Origin: Hydra vulgaris
Taxonomy: Eukaryota; Cnidaria; Hydrozoa; Anthoathecata; Hydridae
Assembly: GCF_038396675.1 (NCBI RefSeq)
Contig: NC_088926.1
Coordinates: 7,436,501 to 7,500,500, forward strand
Reading direction: 5' to 3'
DNA: 64,000 nt
The stretch's first letter is position 1. The number at the start of each line of letters is the position of its first letter. Below are positions 49,401 through 60,930 of this stretch, in pieces. The notes under the pieces were generated by a model, which worked only from the letters and a program-made list of their open reading frames with translations, did not search any database and was not told the DNA's origin. The position numbers and the translations under genes were made by a program.

Positions 49401-49624
49401 CTGAAAAAATTAAGATAATACATTAAATAAAATAGAAATATTAACTTTAAGATGCACCTTATATTTTGCATTATTAAGCTATAATCCACACGTAATAACA
49501 ACTAAAAAAATTAGTTGCAGTGGTACTACAAAAAAACCTTAATCATCTACTAGCTTATTAAGTTCGAATGATTATACAAATTTATAATAACTATTTTATT
49601 ATAAATTGAAATTATAAAACTTAC

Positions 49625-49926
49625 CTTGTAGATTTATCCGTTAATAATCCATCTTTATAACCTCCGTCTAACCATGGTTTTTTTACTGCAAAAAGAATAC
49701 AGTTGTCAGGGCAATTGACAAGTCCGGAGCACTTTGCGAATTTATCGGGCCCATCAGTACAACCAATAAACCTTTTGGATGGAGTTAACTTGTTACTAGA
49801 TCTTTTAAACTGAAAGTTAAGAATTAATTCTTTATTTGTTGCAAAAGTTATCTGAGTTAAGTTTTCTATCAGGCTTTCTTCTTCAAATAAATAAGCTCTA
49901 GCTTTTAGTCTCGTAATTTTAGCCAT
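49625..49926 (-). CDS. Transposase exon 1 (long-TIR family)
   Basis: ATG at 49926, MAKITRLKARAYLFEEESL, then a Cys cluster CTDGPDKFAKCSGLVNCPDNC that could bind zinc, then KKPWLDGGYKDGLLTDKST. Ends AAG with a consensus GTAAGT donor; joins in phase to exon 2 (NNITRLIDSWETL). 100 codons plus two bases. Confidence 0.8.
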
Positions 49927-50698
49927 TTTGAATATTATTTAAAAAAATATTAAAGCACTTATTATTAGTAACGCAAATTTAGTTTAAATACTTTGTCTTC
50001 GCATTGGAAAGTAGTTGTTAAATTTTAAATTATTATTTAAGTACCTTGGTATATACATTTTCTAAAAATATTTTCCGATCAAATTTCCGGATTTTCAATT
50101 TATTGCTCTCTAATGTTTATTAAGTAGGGGCCATTAAGGTTAGTGTCCGGGGCATGTTACTCCATGGATCCAATTATTATTTTTTTTAGACTTCATTTAA
50201 CACTAATAAAAAAACTATTCAAATTATAGTTTTTTCCGGGTTTGGAAACAGTTTATTAGGGTATAAAAAAAGTTTATTATACGCCACCGAGTAATAAAAT
50301 AGGTTTTTGTGAAAGAAAATTTGGATTTTTCACCAATTTCAAAATATTGTGTAGACTAATTTCTTTATTTTTTCGACATGCTCCTTTTATGTGATAAACA
50401 TTCAATCCAACATATGACATTTAAAAAAAAAAAAGATAAATTTAGATAAATTTTAAGGTCCCCGCCAGGCGTTTAAAACACCCGACAATTTTGGCCCAAA
50501 ATCGAACTGGCGGGGACCCTAAAAATTAAATTTTTTTAATTTTTTTTTGCTCAAACTTATTTTTATACAAATAGTCAATTTATAAATCGATTCGCAAGTT
50601 CGATTTCAAAAATTGATAAAATATGAAACACCCTATTGCGCACAGCTCATTCAATTTGTTTGTTATTTTCATTGTTTGTTTTTTTTTGTGTTTAATAA

Positions 50699-50760
50699 GG
50701 TGCTTTAAGAAGTCCATACGGTCTCTTATGAGCACCACGGAAAAATTTAACTAGGAATTT
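50699..50760 (-). mobile_element. SINE fragment
   Basis: GGTGC..AAGAAGTCC..ACGGTCT..GAGCACC.CGGAA matches the body of the SINE at 29473-29686. Poly(A)-side portion only. Confidence 0.7.
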
Positions 50761-50984
50761 AATTTTTATTTTTTATTTTTTTTGTTTTGCTGTTTATATA
50801 AACTACAATTCACAAAAAATAAAGTATACTTACAAATATATAAGTAATAAACAGACATGGGCTCAATGAAGATATGGATGGCAAAATACCAATCTAATCT
50901 TTTCATAGAGCCCTTACAGATCATAACAATTATACTATAATATGATAAATAACCAAGTAGAAAATTTAGCGAAAAAACAGTAAA

Positions 50985-51175
50985 AAGAAGATATAATATT
51001 AAAAAATAAAAATATTAAAAAAAAGAAGATATATGAATTAAAAGTACAAATACGCTCAACTAGTCAAAAAAGAAGATATAATATTAAAAAATGAAAATAT
51101 TAGAAAAAAGAAGATATATGAATTAAAAGTACAAATACGCTCAATTAGTCAAAAAAGAAGATATAATATTAAAAA
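50985..51175. repeat. Tandem repeat, unit about 84 bp, two copies and a part
   Basis: AAAAAGAAGATATAATATTA ... GTACAAATACGCTCAACTAG repeated. The rest of 50760-51570 is A-rich and shows nothing coding. Confidence 0.85.
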
Positions 51176-51570
51176 AATACATATAATGAATAAATAATAT
51201 ATAGTATTTAAAAATATAAGTAGTTGCCAATAGACAAAAAAGAAAATATTTAAACATTTAATAGTTAAAATATGGATAAGAGAAAAAAAGGAAATTTATT
51301 GACCTAGCCATCTTTATGACCAGATTTGAATCCAATCAAATGTATTTGGGGTGGGATGGATAAAAAGTTAGTCAAGATTCTAATAATATCCCTAAATAGT
51401 CTAAAGCAAGAACTAAATTCCATTTGAGACTTGTTCTAACCAAAATTTGCAACAATTATTAAACCGGTAACAGTTGTTAAACCGATAGAAAAAAGATGAT
51501 TAGCATGCAAAAAAGCACGCGAGCTATATTTTAAATGTTTATTATTTATGAATCAATTTCGATATATCGC

Positions 51571-51573
<3 letters not shown>

Positions 51574-51618
<45 letters not shown>
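51574..51618. repeat. (GT)n microsatellite
   Basis: About 22 GT copies directly abutting the end of the next element. Confidence 0.97.
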
Positions 51619-51620
<2 letters not shown>

Positions 51621-54050
51621 GGGTGTCCCCACCATAAAAAAATTTAGGTCTCTAAGTCGGGGTTCCAATACAAGGCTATTTCAAATGCAAGTTTGTGTGA
51701 TTATTTTGTATATTTTATAGAATTGATTGATACTGATATTTTTTCATAAATTTATGAAAAAAAGTATAAGAAGTATACAAATATTAGTTATTAAAGTTAC
51801 ATTTAAGACATATAAAATAATATTTTTATTTAAAAATTGAAATACTTTGTTTTTAAAGAAAAAAGTCAGATATTCTAGATTCAAATATGTCGTCATTGCA
51901 ATATTTCGTTATTGTTTTAGCGGCATTAACACTCGATTCAAATAATTGCTTGTATTTAAAATAATATCTGACTCTTTAATTTTATACTTTTCAGAAATAC
52001 TCAAATTTCTTAAAATATAAATGATGATGACGATGACAATGGTGATGGGTTTCCTTGTAAATCTCCAAGAACTAGAAAAGCTCAGAGTATTGTAAGAGAG
52101 AGAAATATAGAGAGTTTCCACGTAACTTCACGTTTTAGAAGTCCTCCTCTGATAAGAAATATCTTTCCTAGAACTTTTAGGGATTGTCAACCAGAAACCT
52201 CAGGTAAATCCCGTAACAGAAGTTTAGCTTCACAGAGAACTAATAGATGTAAAAGATGACTCTACTTGCTTCAGCATCCACCACATATGTTTGCACAAAA
52301 TAGGTATTATATATTTAATAAAAACAATTATTTGGAAAAGCTTTTTCTAGATATAAAACATAATATTAATAGCAGCTGTGTATTGAAACAAATATGTAAA
52401 GACTTTTTTCTTTTGAATTTTGTTTAGACTACACGCACTGGGAAAAGTTTTTCTTCAAATATATTGGCTCAGATTAAGTAACAACAACCTAAATGCAAAA
52501 CTATTCTGTGCAAAAAAGACATGGTCAAGGTCTATGCTTTGTATCTAAAAAAAGGTAGTGTAAGAAAAGAAACTGAAGAGAATTCACTGAAGTATGCAAT
52601 CTGAGAGAATTATTAAATCTTTGGAACAAGCGTGGGTTTGATTCAGGATTTCGGTTTACATAACAAGTAGTGAAAGAGAAGCCTGAGAAATCTTATAAAC
52701 GCTTCAAACATCTGTGTAGTCTTAGAACCCTTATGGAGATAAACAAGAACAAAGAAGAGCAATTTAAAATAAAAACAGAGAGTTTTATCATGTTAAATAT
52801 GATAGAAAGTATGCGTATAGAAGAACAACATGAAAACGAAAAGCAAGAAGTGTTAAAGAAAAAAGTTATAGAGGACATAGAAAGGATAAAAGATTTTGAG
52901 AACAACCTTCAAGCAGCTTCAAGTGCCACTAATACTGATAGTGATTTCAAGTCAAAAAAAAAATTGAAGATTAGTAAAGATAGTGTTTGCATGGAGCTTT
53001 TAATGAATAATCTTCTTAACAAGTAGTATTCTTCCTTGACCAGGTACAAGGTCAGTGTTCGAGTGGAAACTTCACTTCTAGCCTCAATTTTTTAACCTCA
53101 AGATTGGTGGTGTTAATCTAAATACAGTTGTTGTATCAAAAAGTAGTCTAGATAGAAACAAAAAGGTTGTAATTGAAAATGAACCAGGAATAGTCAAAGA
53201 AGAAAATAAAAAAGAGTTTAAAGGTCTTTATTTATTTTGATACAGAACTGGTCAAACTCTATAGAACTGACCAAAAAATGTCTAAAACTGTAGAAAGGCT
53301 AGCTCTCATTTTATCATCCCCCAAGTTAATGAACCCTTACATTTTGTGCTAGGAGTTCTAGGAATTGAGTCATCAAAAACACAGAATCAAGCATAGCTAT
53401 TCAGAACATTTTAGAGTATTATGAGCTCCTTGAACAAATAGTTGGTTGTAGTGCAGATACAACAGCCTCTTATACTGGAAAATACAATGGTGCAACTAAG
53501 TCCCTGATGGACCATGTGCTTAAAAGACCTGTTCTATGGCTGCTCTAGAGGTAATTAAATATTTTAGTAACATATTTTAAAAACTTTGTTAAACTGTTAC
53601 GTAATTTGTACACTTTTTGTCTTTTAAAAATTGTTCTTTTCAGGCACCATGTATCTGAAAGGCATATTTTCCGTGCAATGGATTATATTCAAGATCCAAC
53701 AAAATCTCCATTACGTGCAATATTTTAAAATTTTTAAAAAAACTGGCCAAAAATTAAGGAAAAAGCAAAGAATATTGATCAAATCCTTTTTTTTCAATTA
53801 TGTCAAAGAGGTGTATATGGCAGGTACTGATTTTCATAGAAGCTTGTTAGACACTAAGAACTTCTCCATAAAAGTTCTAAAACAAGGTTGCTTTCAAAGA
53901 GGAGATTATAAAGTTCTTTGTGAGTTATTAGTCATTTATCTTGGTGCTATGTATCTCGTTTTCTGTTCGAACAACAAGGTGCCCATCATCAAGATAATTC
54001 ATGGCTAATTGTCTATTCTTGCTTACAATACAGCTGACTTCAAAAATTAA
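51619..54050 (+). pseudogene. Truncated relative of the long-TIR transposon
   Basis: Starts TTAGGGTGTCCCCACC at the end of a GT run. Plus-strand relic pieces: KSYKRFKHLCSLRTLMEINK and a Lys/Glu-rich helix (52670-53026); YFDTELVKLYRTDQKMSKTV then ERLALILSSPKLNEPLHFVL near 53230-53350; CSADTTASYTGKYNGAT near 53450; donor AG|GTAATT at 53549 and acceptor TTTTCAG at 53640 giving RHHVSERHIFRAMDYIQ; GCFQRGDYKVLCELLVIYL near 53890. These parallel HFDGK, DTTATNTG, CRRHVYELH and FPRGDYKEL of 47299-49400. Many stops, no right TIR: dead and 3' truncated, with a Tc1 relic following. Confidence 0.72.
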
Positions 54051-54109
54051 TTCAATTAAATAAAAGTGAGAAAAATATTCTTACTGTCAACTGACTTTAT
54101 TGTCACATT

Positions 54110-55000
54110 TTATGGAGCGTAATTTTTAAAGTCTACCAACAATGAAATAACTAAAAAGCTGAACTAATCTGGAGTTAAAATGTCAAATGTTCAACATTGC
54201 CTGCTCGATCTTGATTACATTTCACGACGTCCACTTAAGCCTAAACTGATCAAAAAAGATGCAGAGAAGGCAAAAAAAGTAAAGGAGTTTAAAGAAAGAT
54301 GGTAGGAAATTGTTAAAATTAATTTAAATGGTTTAAACAATTTTTTTTTACATAAAACTTTAAAAATTTACTTAACAATCGTTGTATAATACTTTAGGGC
54401 CTGCTTTTGTGATGAGAGTACTTTCCAAGTGTTAACAAAGAATCCTCAATACGTAGAAAGAAAAAATGGGAAAAACTTATAGGAATGCATCATTCAAACT
54501 GTGAAACATCCCACTTTTGTGATGATCCGGTCAGTGATGTGTGGAAGAGGAATGGGGAGGCTCTATATCCAGGGATTAACAAATCAGTTGCAGTATAAAA
54601 AAGTCCTGGAATAAAGATTGTTGCCACAATTAACGCAATGGTTTGGTCCAGGTGAAAAAAAAAATTTATGCAGTGCGAGGTTGCCATGTCATACAGCTAA
54701 ATCAATTTAAAAACATCTATCAGAAAAGAATATTCCATTAGTTGATTGACCATGAAACTCTCCTGACCTAAATCTTATAGAAAATGTTTGGGCGCTCCTA
54801 AATAAGGAAATATCTGAAGAAAATATTGCAAATAAAGTGTATTTAATAGAAATATTATTTACCATTGAAAACATAATAAAAGATTACAGGAAATGGCTGA
54901 AAAATGATTAAAAAGTATGCCGAAAAGGCTTCTTGCTATTAGAGAGACGAAAAAGGGAACTGCCAAGTACTGATCTTGAATAAATATGTTGTAATTTTAT
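54110..55000 (+). pseudogene. Tc1-type transposase relic
   Basis: Plus strand, several frames: SRRPLKPKLIKKDAEKAKKV, GLHSNCETSHF, CHTAKSI near 54690, KHLSEKNIPLVD, then NSPDLNLIENVWALLNKEIS near 54755 (the SPDLNPIENVW catalytic block of Tc1), and MPKRLLAI near 54915. Stop codons throughout; inactive. Confidence 0.82.
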
Positions 55001-55371
55001 AAAAAGGAATAAATTTTATTACCAGTTTGTTAAATACTTTTTTTTTGTCAAAAAATTTTTTTTAATAAAAATTACTTTTGAGTACACAAATAACAAAAAA
55101 ATATTAAAACAATATAGTTTGAAATTTGAGAATTTAAAAAATTGTGGATGGCCATAATAAATTGTCACACGACTGTTTTGACACAATTAATCTAATAAAG
55201 GTTGTCACTGACATATGTCGCTCACAATATGACACAAAGCTCATTCAAAATATTGCCACCTCTTTCAATAAGTAACTCAACTTTATAAAGATCTAAGTTG
55301 AATATGAAAAATTATGAACACAGAGTAACAACCCAATAAATTATGTAAACAATTTTTTTTAAATTTTAACT

Positions 55372-56850
55372 TTATATAAACTCATTCAGTACATTACCGT
55401 TCATAAGTATTGGAAGATCTAAATTATTGCGATAATGATTGGCTGAAAAAAATTGGATTTTATCTGAATTAAAGTTCACCAGCCGCTGTGAGCCCCATGC
55501 TGTAGCAGATATGAGATCCTTTTCAAGCTCAAATGCTTCCTCCAAGAAATTAAAGAGTTTTGACTTCTTATTAAGACAATAATGAATGGTAGTATCATCA
55601 GCGAACAATGCCACCTTAGATATGAGAATATCCGGAAGATCGTAAATGTAAATTAAACAGAGTATAGAGCCAAAGATTGAACCTTCAGAAACCCCTGAAA
55701 TTACAGGATATGAAGAAGAGTGCTGTCCATTGAGGACAACTTTTATAATACAATTGGTAAGGGCAGATTCAATAGTCTTAAAGATGTTACCTAATACACC
55801 GTAAGAAAAAAGCTTATGGAGAAGACCGGCATGCCAAACTTTATCAAAAGCTATTGAAACGTCAAGAGCGATAGCCTTAACCTCTCCACCTTTATCTAAT
55901 GCAAGATAAAACCTAATATAGCAAATCACTTGTAGAGCGAGAAGATCAAAATCCATATTAATGATCAGAAAGTAAGTTATTAGATTTAAGATGAGAGATT
56001 AGGTGTTTGTTAATTAAAGATTTAAGAATCGTGCCTATGATAGGAAAAAGACTAATAGGACGGCAGTTAGACGAGTCAGATTGCTCTCCAGAATTTTTGA
56101 AAGTAGAGGTAACAGATAGCGCTTTCCAGTAGGCTGGAAAACAAGACTCTGATAAGCACTTGTTAAATAGTTTTGAAAGTATAGACCATAAGTTTAGAAA
56201 GTAAAGCTCGGGAGAACACTTCTGCAAGACTATAGCAGGTATGCTGTCCAAGCCACAAGCTATAGAAGAGTCTTAACAGGAAATCAATTTAGATACAGAA
56301 GCTGGAGTGATACGAATGTCAAGCAATGGATCAACCTGTTTGACAGCTATATCAGGTAGAACACAACTAGTGGAATCAAGAGATGATATTGATTAAAAGT
56401 TCTTAGCAAACAATTCAACTTTGTCTTTAAGTGAGGTGACAAAATCTGAACCATAAAAAAGAGTTAGAAAAACAGATTTGCCCTTATTATTGATACTGTT
56501 AAAAATTCTTCATAAGTCACGAGAGCCTAATTTTTGAGATGAAATACGAGCTTTAGTGACCTGAGAATAGCGGGCTTTGGCGTTAGACAAAACCTTTTAA
56601 TAATAGTCTTGAAATAAAGGAAAGCGATACAAAACAAAGAGAAAGGCGATGGAGTGAAGTGATGCTAAACAAGAGCATATAAAAAGATTTACGGTGAATT
56701 GATAGCCAAGCTCAAACTAGTCTCACAAAGAGCAAGTAAGTCTGGTGAACTTTGCAAGAGATAAGACTCAACAGAAAAAAAGTTACTTTAAAGACCATGA
56801 ATGTTAGTGAACAATAGGTTTAGAGAGTTTGTGAATTAGTAAGGTTTTTT
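55372..56850 (-). pseudogene. CR1-like LINE, reverse transcriptase with partial endonuclease
   Basis: Minus strand. Near 56800-56720: LNLLFTNIHGL, SVESYLLQSSPDLLALCETS, the start of the APE endonuclease, then a deletion. From 56251: MDSIPAIVLQKCSPELYFLN, LSKLFNKCLSESCFPAYWKA, FKNSGEQSDSSNCRPISLFP, LINKHLISHLKSNNLLSDH. From 55956 after stops: LDKGGEVKAIALDVSIAFDK, VLNGQHSSSYPVISGVSEGS, ALFADDTTIHYC (catalytic FADD), GSQRLVNFNSDKIQFFSAN. Stops and deletions make it inactive. Same family as 8990-10190. Confidence 0.88.
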
Positions 56851-57030
56851 GTGTTTTATATTTTTTGTTGCTTTAGTAACTTTTAAATTTGTTAAACAAC
56901 TTGACTCAAAGGATATATAGTCCTCAATACACTATTTAATAGTCCAAGCAATAGCCTCATTACTATTAATAAACCCTAAGCCGCAACAAAGGGCTCAAAA
57001 TATTGCTTACAATACACACCAAAAATAGGA

Positions 57031-57080
57031 TCAGGGACACCATCCATGTGCAACAAGGCACATGGATGGTGTCCCTGTTA
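57031..57080. repeat. Perfect hairpin, 20-bp stem
   Basis: CAGGGACACCATCCATGTGC, short AACAAG loop, exact complement. GC-richer than the flanks. Confidence 0.92.
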
Positions 57081-57167
57081 GTACTCTGATATTTTACAGC
57101 TGTTGATGGAATCAAAAGCTGTAAAATATTATCAGGTTATGTCAAACAGTATAAGATTTGTGAAAAC

Positions 57168-57230
57168 TGACTACCAGCCGGCCTAAGAACCATAAAACTA
57201 AGTTTTAGAGCTGTGTCTTCATTAGGATAT
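57168..57230 (-). repeat. Diverged copy of the 80-bp motif of 12851-13091
   Basis: CTGACTACCAGCCGGC ... AAAACTAAGTTTTAGAGCTG ... ATTAGGATAT, reading in the opposite orientation to the copies at 12.9 and 13.0 kb. The AAAAC/GTTTT hairpin and GCCGGC are kept. Confidence 0.8.
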
Positions 57231-58700
57231 AGTAGAATGAGTTGCCTAGTCATAAAAACAGAGACACGAGCAAAACCCATCATTGAATCAAGAAGATCCA
57301 GCATTCAACATCCAAAGCTGCAAACAATGTGTTATAAATACATCTGTGCCAGCCTTATAGATAAAGAAGGGGGCAAGATTGGTCAACAGATAGAACCTGT
57401 TTACCCTCTAAGTGTTTGCCTAGGAGACCTTCTTCAAGACAGAAGCAGGGTACGTTTAACATCTGCCTAAAATGAGTATTTTTTATAGAGACGCTACCTT
57501 TAGCCTTTACTCAACCAAGAGCTCCAAGGCAGGGGATGTTTTAAGTCGGAGTTGGGTTTTCTTAGCTTTTGCCTAAAAAAGCGTATTCTACAAGGCACCA
57601 GCATGAAGCAGGTGTAATGGGTTACAAGTTACCAGTAGTAGGATAACTTGACCTGACCCATTGGTCATTTGGTCTATGTTTTTTTTTGTTTTCGGTTTTC
57701 GATTTTATTTGTTTGGTCTTCTATGTATGTTTTTTTTGCGTGCAAGTTTTTTTGAGACATATTTTAAAATAGAATAGCTTTGACAATAATCAATTTAAAA
57801 GTTGAATCAAAAACTTATAAATGTTCATTGGTCAGTTTAGACATAATTAATTAATAAAAGCCCTATTTATTAAATGAAATGACGTATTTTATTCAACCCC
57901 ATAGTTCACCTTTTCCGTTATTTTACTTTTTACCAGAAATCTCAAACTTAGTTTTAAAAGAAATTCTTGAAATCCTTAAAAAGTTATACAATAGTATGTT
58001 TTAAGTTCAATCCCGGCAAATTTCAATCCCGAGAGTTTTGTATTGCGCGATGGAAAATTGACCTTTCATAGAAAAAACTTGATTATTTTGTATTCGAATT
58101 TTATATCATCTAACTCAGAGAAAGATTCTCCACAACATGACCAAAAAAGATTTGCAAAATGTTTATTCAATAAATAAGTAGGAACAAAAGATTAAAAATT
58201 ATCTTAACAACTTCATTCTATCCTATATTTCATTCCATCCACTTTTACTTTATTTTAGCAATGCCAAATTTATCAAAAATACATTTATATATATTTATAT
58301 TTATAAAATATATTTATAAAATATATTTATAAAAACTTTATACAAAGTCTTTTGTTACCTTTACAAAAATTATAAAATAAAAATCACATTAACAAGTTAT
58401 GTAAAAAAAAAAATGAAAGTTCGAAACAAATCACTTTATTCAATTGCAATATTAAAGACATTGAAAAATACTTAATAAATTAATTTATTAATAATTTAAT
58501 ATTCAATATTTAATGTATTAACATGTAAATATATTAACTAATGACTGTTTGTTTGCTGTGTCAGCCGTCTGATAGAGGTGATGTTCTTTTCATGTTAAGA
58601 ATTTCATTATTAACTCTTCAGAAATGGTAAAGTCGAATGTCTTTAAACTTTTCTTCTAATAACTATGTTGATCTATTTTATCTTCAGTTAAAGAAATTTA
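57231..58700. other. Unassigned region
   Basis: An ORF at 57213-57470 (MSSLGYSRMSCLVIKTETRA...) is GC-richer than its surroundings but has no domain I recognise; together with 57480-57660 it may be unrecognised LINE or SINE-like sequence. 57700-58700 is AT-rich without signal. Confidence 0.35.
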
Positions 58701-58703
58701 CTG

Positions 58704-58789
58704 TCATATCTTTGCACATAGCTTCATAAAATCTTTGCACATAGCTTCATTTAATAAATGAAGCTATGTGCAAAGATTTTATGAAGATT
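58704..58789. repeat. Inverted repeat with internal duplication
   Basis: ATCTTTGCACATAGCTTCAT appears twice on the plus strand and once inverted (ATGAAGCTATGTGCAAAGAT) around TTAATAA. Confidence 0.85.
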
Positions 58790-59139
58790 TTATGAATAAT
58801 TACTTGTCTTGCTTTAACTTTTTGCCATGCTATTCTTTTCAAAGTTTTTCCTACCCCATCAACCGCTCCTTTCCGCAGACTTTAGCAAAAAATTCCCACT
58901 CAAAAGAAGGAATATCAAAAGTCACTTGACAATAACTTAAGACTTTATGTATGTTTGAACTGGTTGTAAGCCTTTAAAAAGTATATTACATTATTTTGCA
59001 TGGCTGAATTCTATGCATTTTTTGTTTTGCTCCTTGAATGGTGGTAGCATTTAGTTGATAGAACCAAAATTGGCACAAAAATTACATGAGAAGAAAAGGT
59101 AATCTAGAGCGAGAGGGCTGCAAAGAATTCATTTGTTTA

Positions 59140-59830
59140 CCCAACTCAAGTTACAAAGTTCAAAATTAGGTTTTGAGGATAAGACATTGCATCTATTAAT
59201 AAAATTTTCATAAATTAGACAACAGCAGGTTTTAAGAAGCGTCTCTAAATATGTAAGCTCTTGAACTGGATGATGTGCGCCAAATATAAAAAATTTTATT
59301 TCGTAACCAAATTTTTCTGCGTACAGGGTATAACATTCTCATAATTTAAGCAATAAAAAACGTTTTTAAAATTTTTCACTATCATTTTTTAGAAAGTCTT
59401 TCATACCTGGAGCCTATCGAGATATTTCTTCGCTATTGTAAAGCTCTTGTACACGATTGAATACACCAAAAGATAAACGGATGCAATTTTTTATCTTTGG
59501 TATATCTGGAACAGAGATTCTCATTTTAGTTGCTAACTGTTTAATGACATTATCCTCTTTTCGCGGTGACTTTGGTAAAGCCAATTGAACACGGTTTACA
59601 GCACGAGCTTAGGACAAACTTGAATAATAGACTTCTTTTATTTGACTAGAAGAAGAACAAGGAATATCAATGATACGTTAAGCTTTTTGAAGATCTCTTT
59701 GTTTACGCTGACGTATTTTAGCAAGCTCCTTTTTTTCAATTCTTGCTCAAGCGTTGATTGTTAGCGACGAATATTACTTTGTTCTTTTTCTATTTTTTTA
59801 AATTTATTTTTCTTTTGGTATAATCTTTAC
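59140..59830 (-). pseudogene. Decayed TE-borne ORF (family with SPRKE and CCC..YENF blocks)
   Basis: Minus-strand pieces in order: KSPRKEDNVIKQLATKM, KNCIRLSFGVFNRVQELYN, SEEISR, stop, APGMKDFLKN, KRFLLLKL, stop, ECYTLYAEKFGYEIKFFIF, LLKTCCCLIYENFIN. This succession resembles a large, mostly unannotated invertebrate TE-linked protein family with SPRK, PGKKDF and CVC..HEN motifs. Resemblance is from memory of the pattern, not an alignment. Several stops; inactive. Confidence 0.45.
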
Positions 59831-60577
59831 AAATTTTATGGTGGGATTTGAACAAAAGTTTTAAATAAAGTTTTTAGAATTAAATCTGCTTTGTTGATGC
59901 ATTTGAATATCGAAACAACTGTGATGTCGCGGTTGTGACATACGACATATTCCAGACAATAATTTTATAAAATAAATTTGACGTAGATAAAATTGACATG
60001 ATATCACTTATTAACAATCTTATTTTAATCACAAAAGTTTAACTTGAGAATTAAAAGTTAAAAAAAAAAAAAAGAAAAAACGTTTAATACAGCTCCATGT
60101 AAAAAAAATTTTTTTTTGGAGCTGAAATATTAAAAATGAATAACAATTTTTTAAACGTCTCCTTTAGATGCACAAATATAATTGACAAAGTGACGATACT
60201 TTTTTTAAATGTACTAATGTGTCTAATAATTTAATTTCTTAAAAATCCACTTCTAATATTCAGTTTAAACGTTTGAAAAATGAAATATAAAATGAATCTT
60301 ATATGGAATGATCAACAATATTTCTATTTTATCCAAAACTTCATAGAGAAGATTTTTTTCCTAAAGAATCAACACTTTCGCGCAAAAAGAGCTACCTTAA
60401 TATTTGTTACTTTGTAAATCGGCAGGCTTAAAAATACATATTTACCTCTTTTTTGAAAAAGTTAATCAAATTTTAATACAAATGTTGATAACCTCTTAAA
60501 TTATATTTAAATAATGGATTACTAGGCCTATCATAGCTAGATACGTATTCAACTTTTAATTCATTGATTAAATATAG
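59831..60577. other. AT-rich spacer
   Basis: Poly(A) run at 60060-60075 and a poly(T) pair near 60108. No gene or classifiable element seen. Confidence 0.5.
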
Positions 60578-60930
60578 CATAGCTCATGGCCTACTGTTAT
60601 TTATTATACGGCCTGATTTGTTGCATTTTCCGGAAATAATTGAGGCCGGTTTTTTTACGGCAAATGTTTATTTGATTAAAATGGTCGCGGAATTCCTGAG
60701 ATTATCATCATGCTATACAATATTTTTCGCTAACTGATTCCCTGTTTCAGTATATTCCAATAACATATGAAATACTGAAATAGGCTTTCAAATAGCTGTG
60801 TATCAAAATGCTACTAAAACAAACTTACATATTGCAAAGACTACTTACAACTCTTATCACGAAATAAAAACAAAGGTTTGTAATTTTATATGTATTAAGG
60901 ATTTGAGAAAAAATCTTTTATTAGCACAAG

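Larger units (their letters stand above)
46487..50635 (-). mobile_element. Long-TIR DNA transposon of uncertain superfamily, perfect 8-bp TSD
   Basis: TIRs of about 450 bp (46487-46934; 50184-50635), nearly identical for the outer 200 bp, beginning TAGGGTGTTTCATATTTTAT. Target duplication TTGCGCAC on both sides (46479-46486; 50636-50643). In each TIR the pair GGTCCCCGCCAG/CTGGCGGGGACC (46602-46613 with 46652-46663; 50457-50468 with 50507-50518) can form a GC-rich hairpin in an AT-rich setting. Encodes a two-exon transposase on the minus strand. 8-bp TSD and protein motifs suggest a divergent hAT-like element, but that placement is inference. Confidence 0.92.

Noticed and set aside
52670..53026. 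Independent coiled-coil protein gene
   Set aside because: Lys/Glu-rich ORF sits in the order expected for the N-terminal part of the truncated long-TIR transposase and is flanked by its relic blocks.
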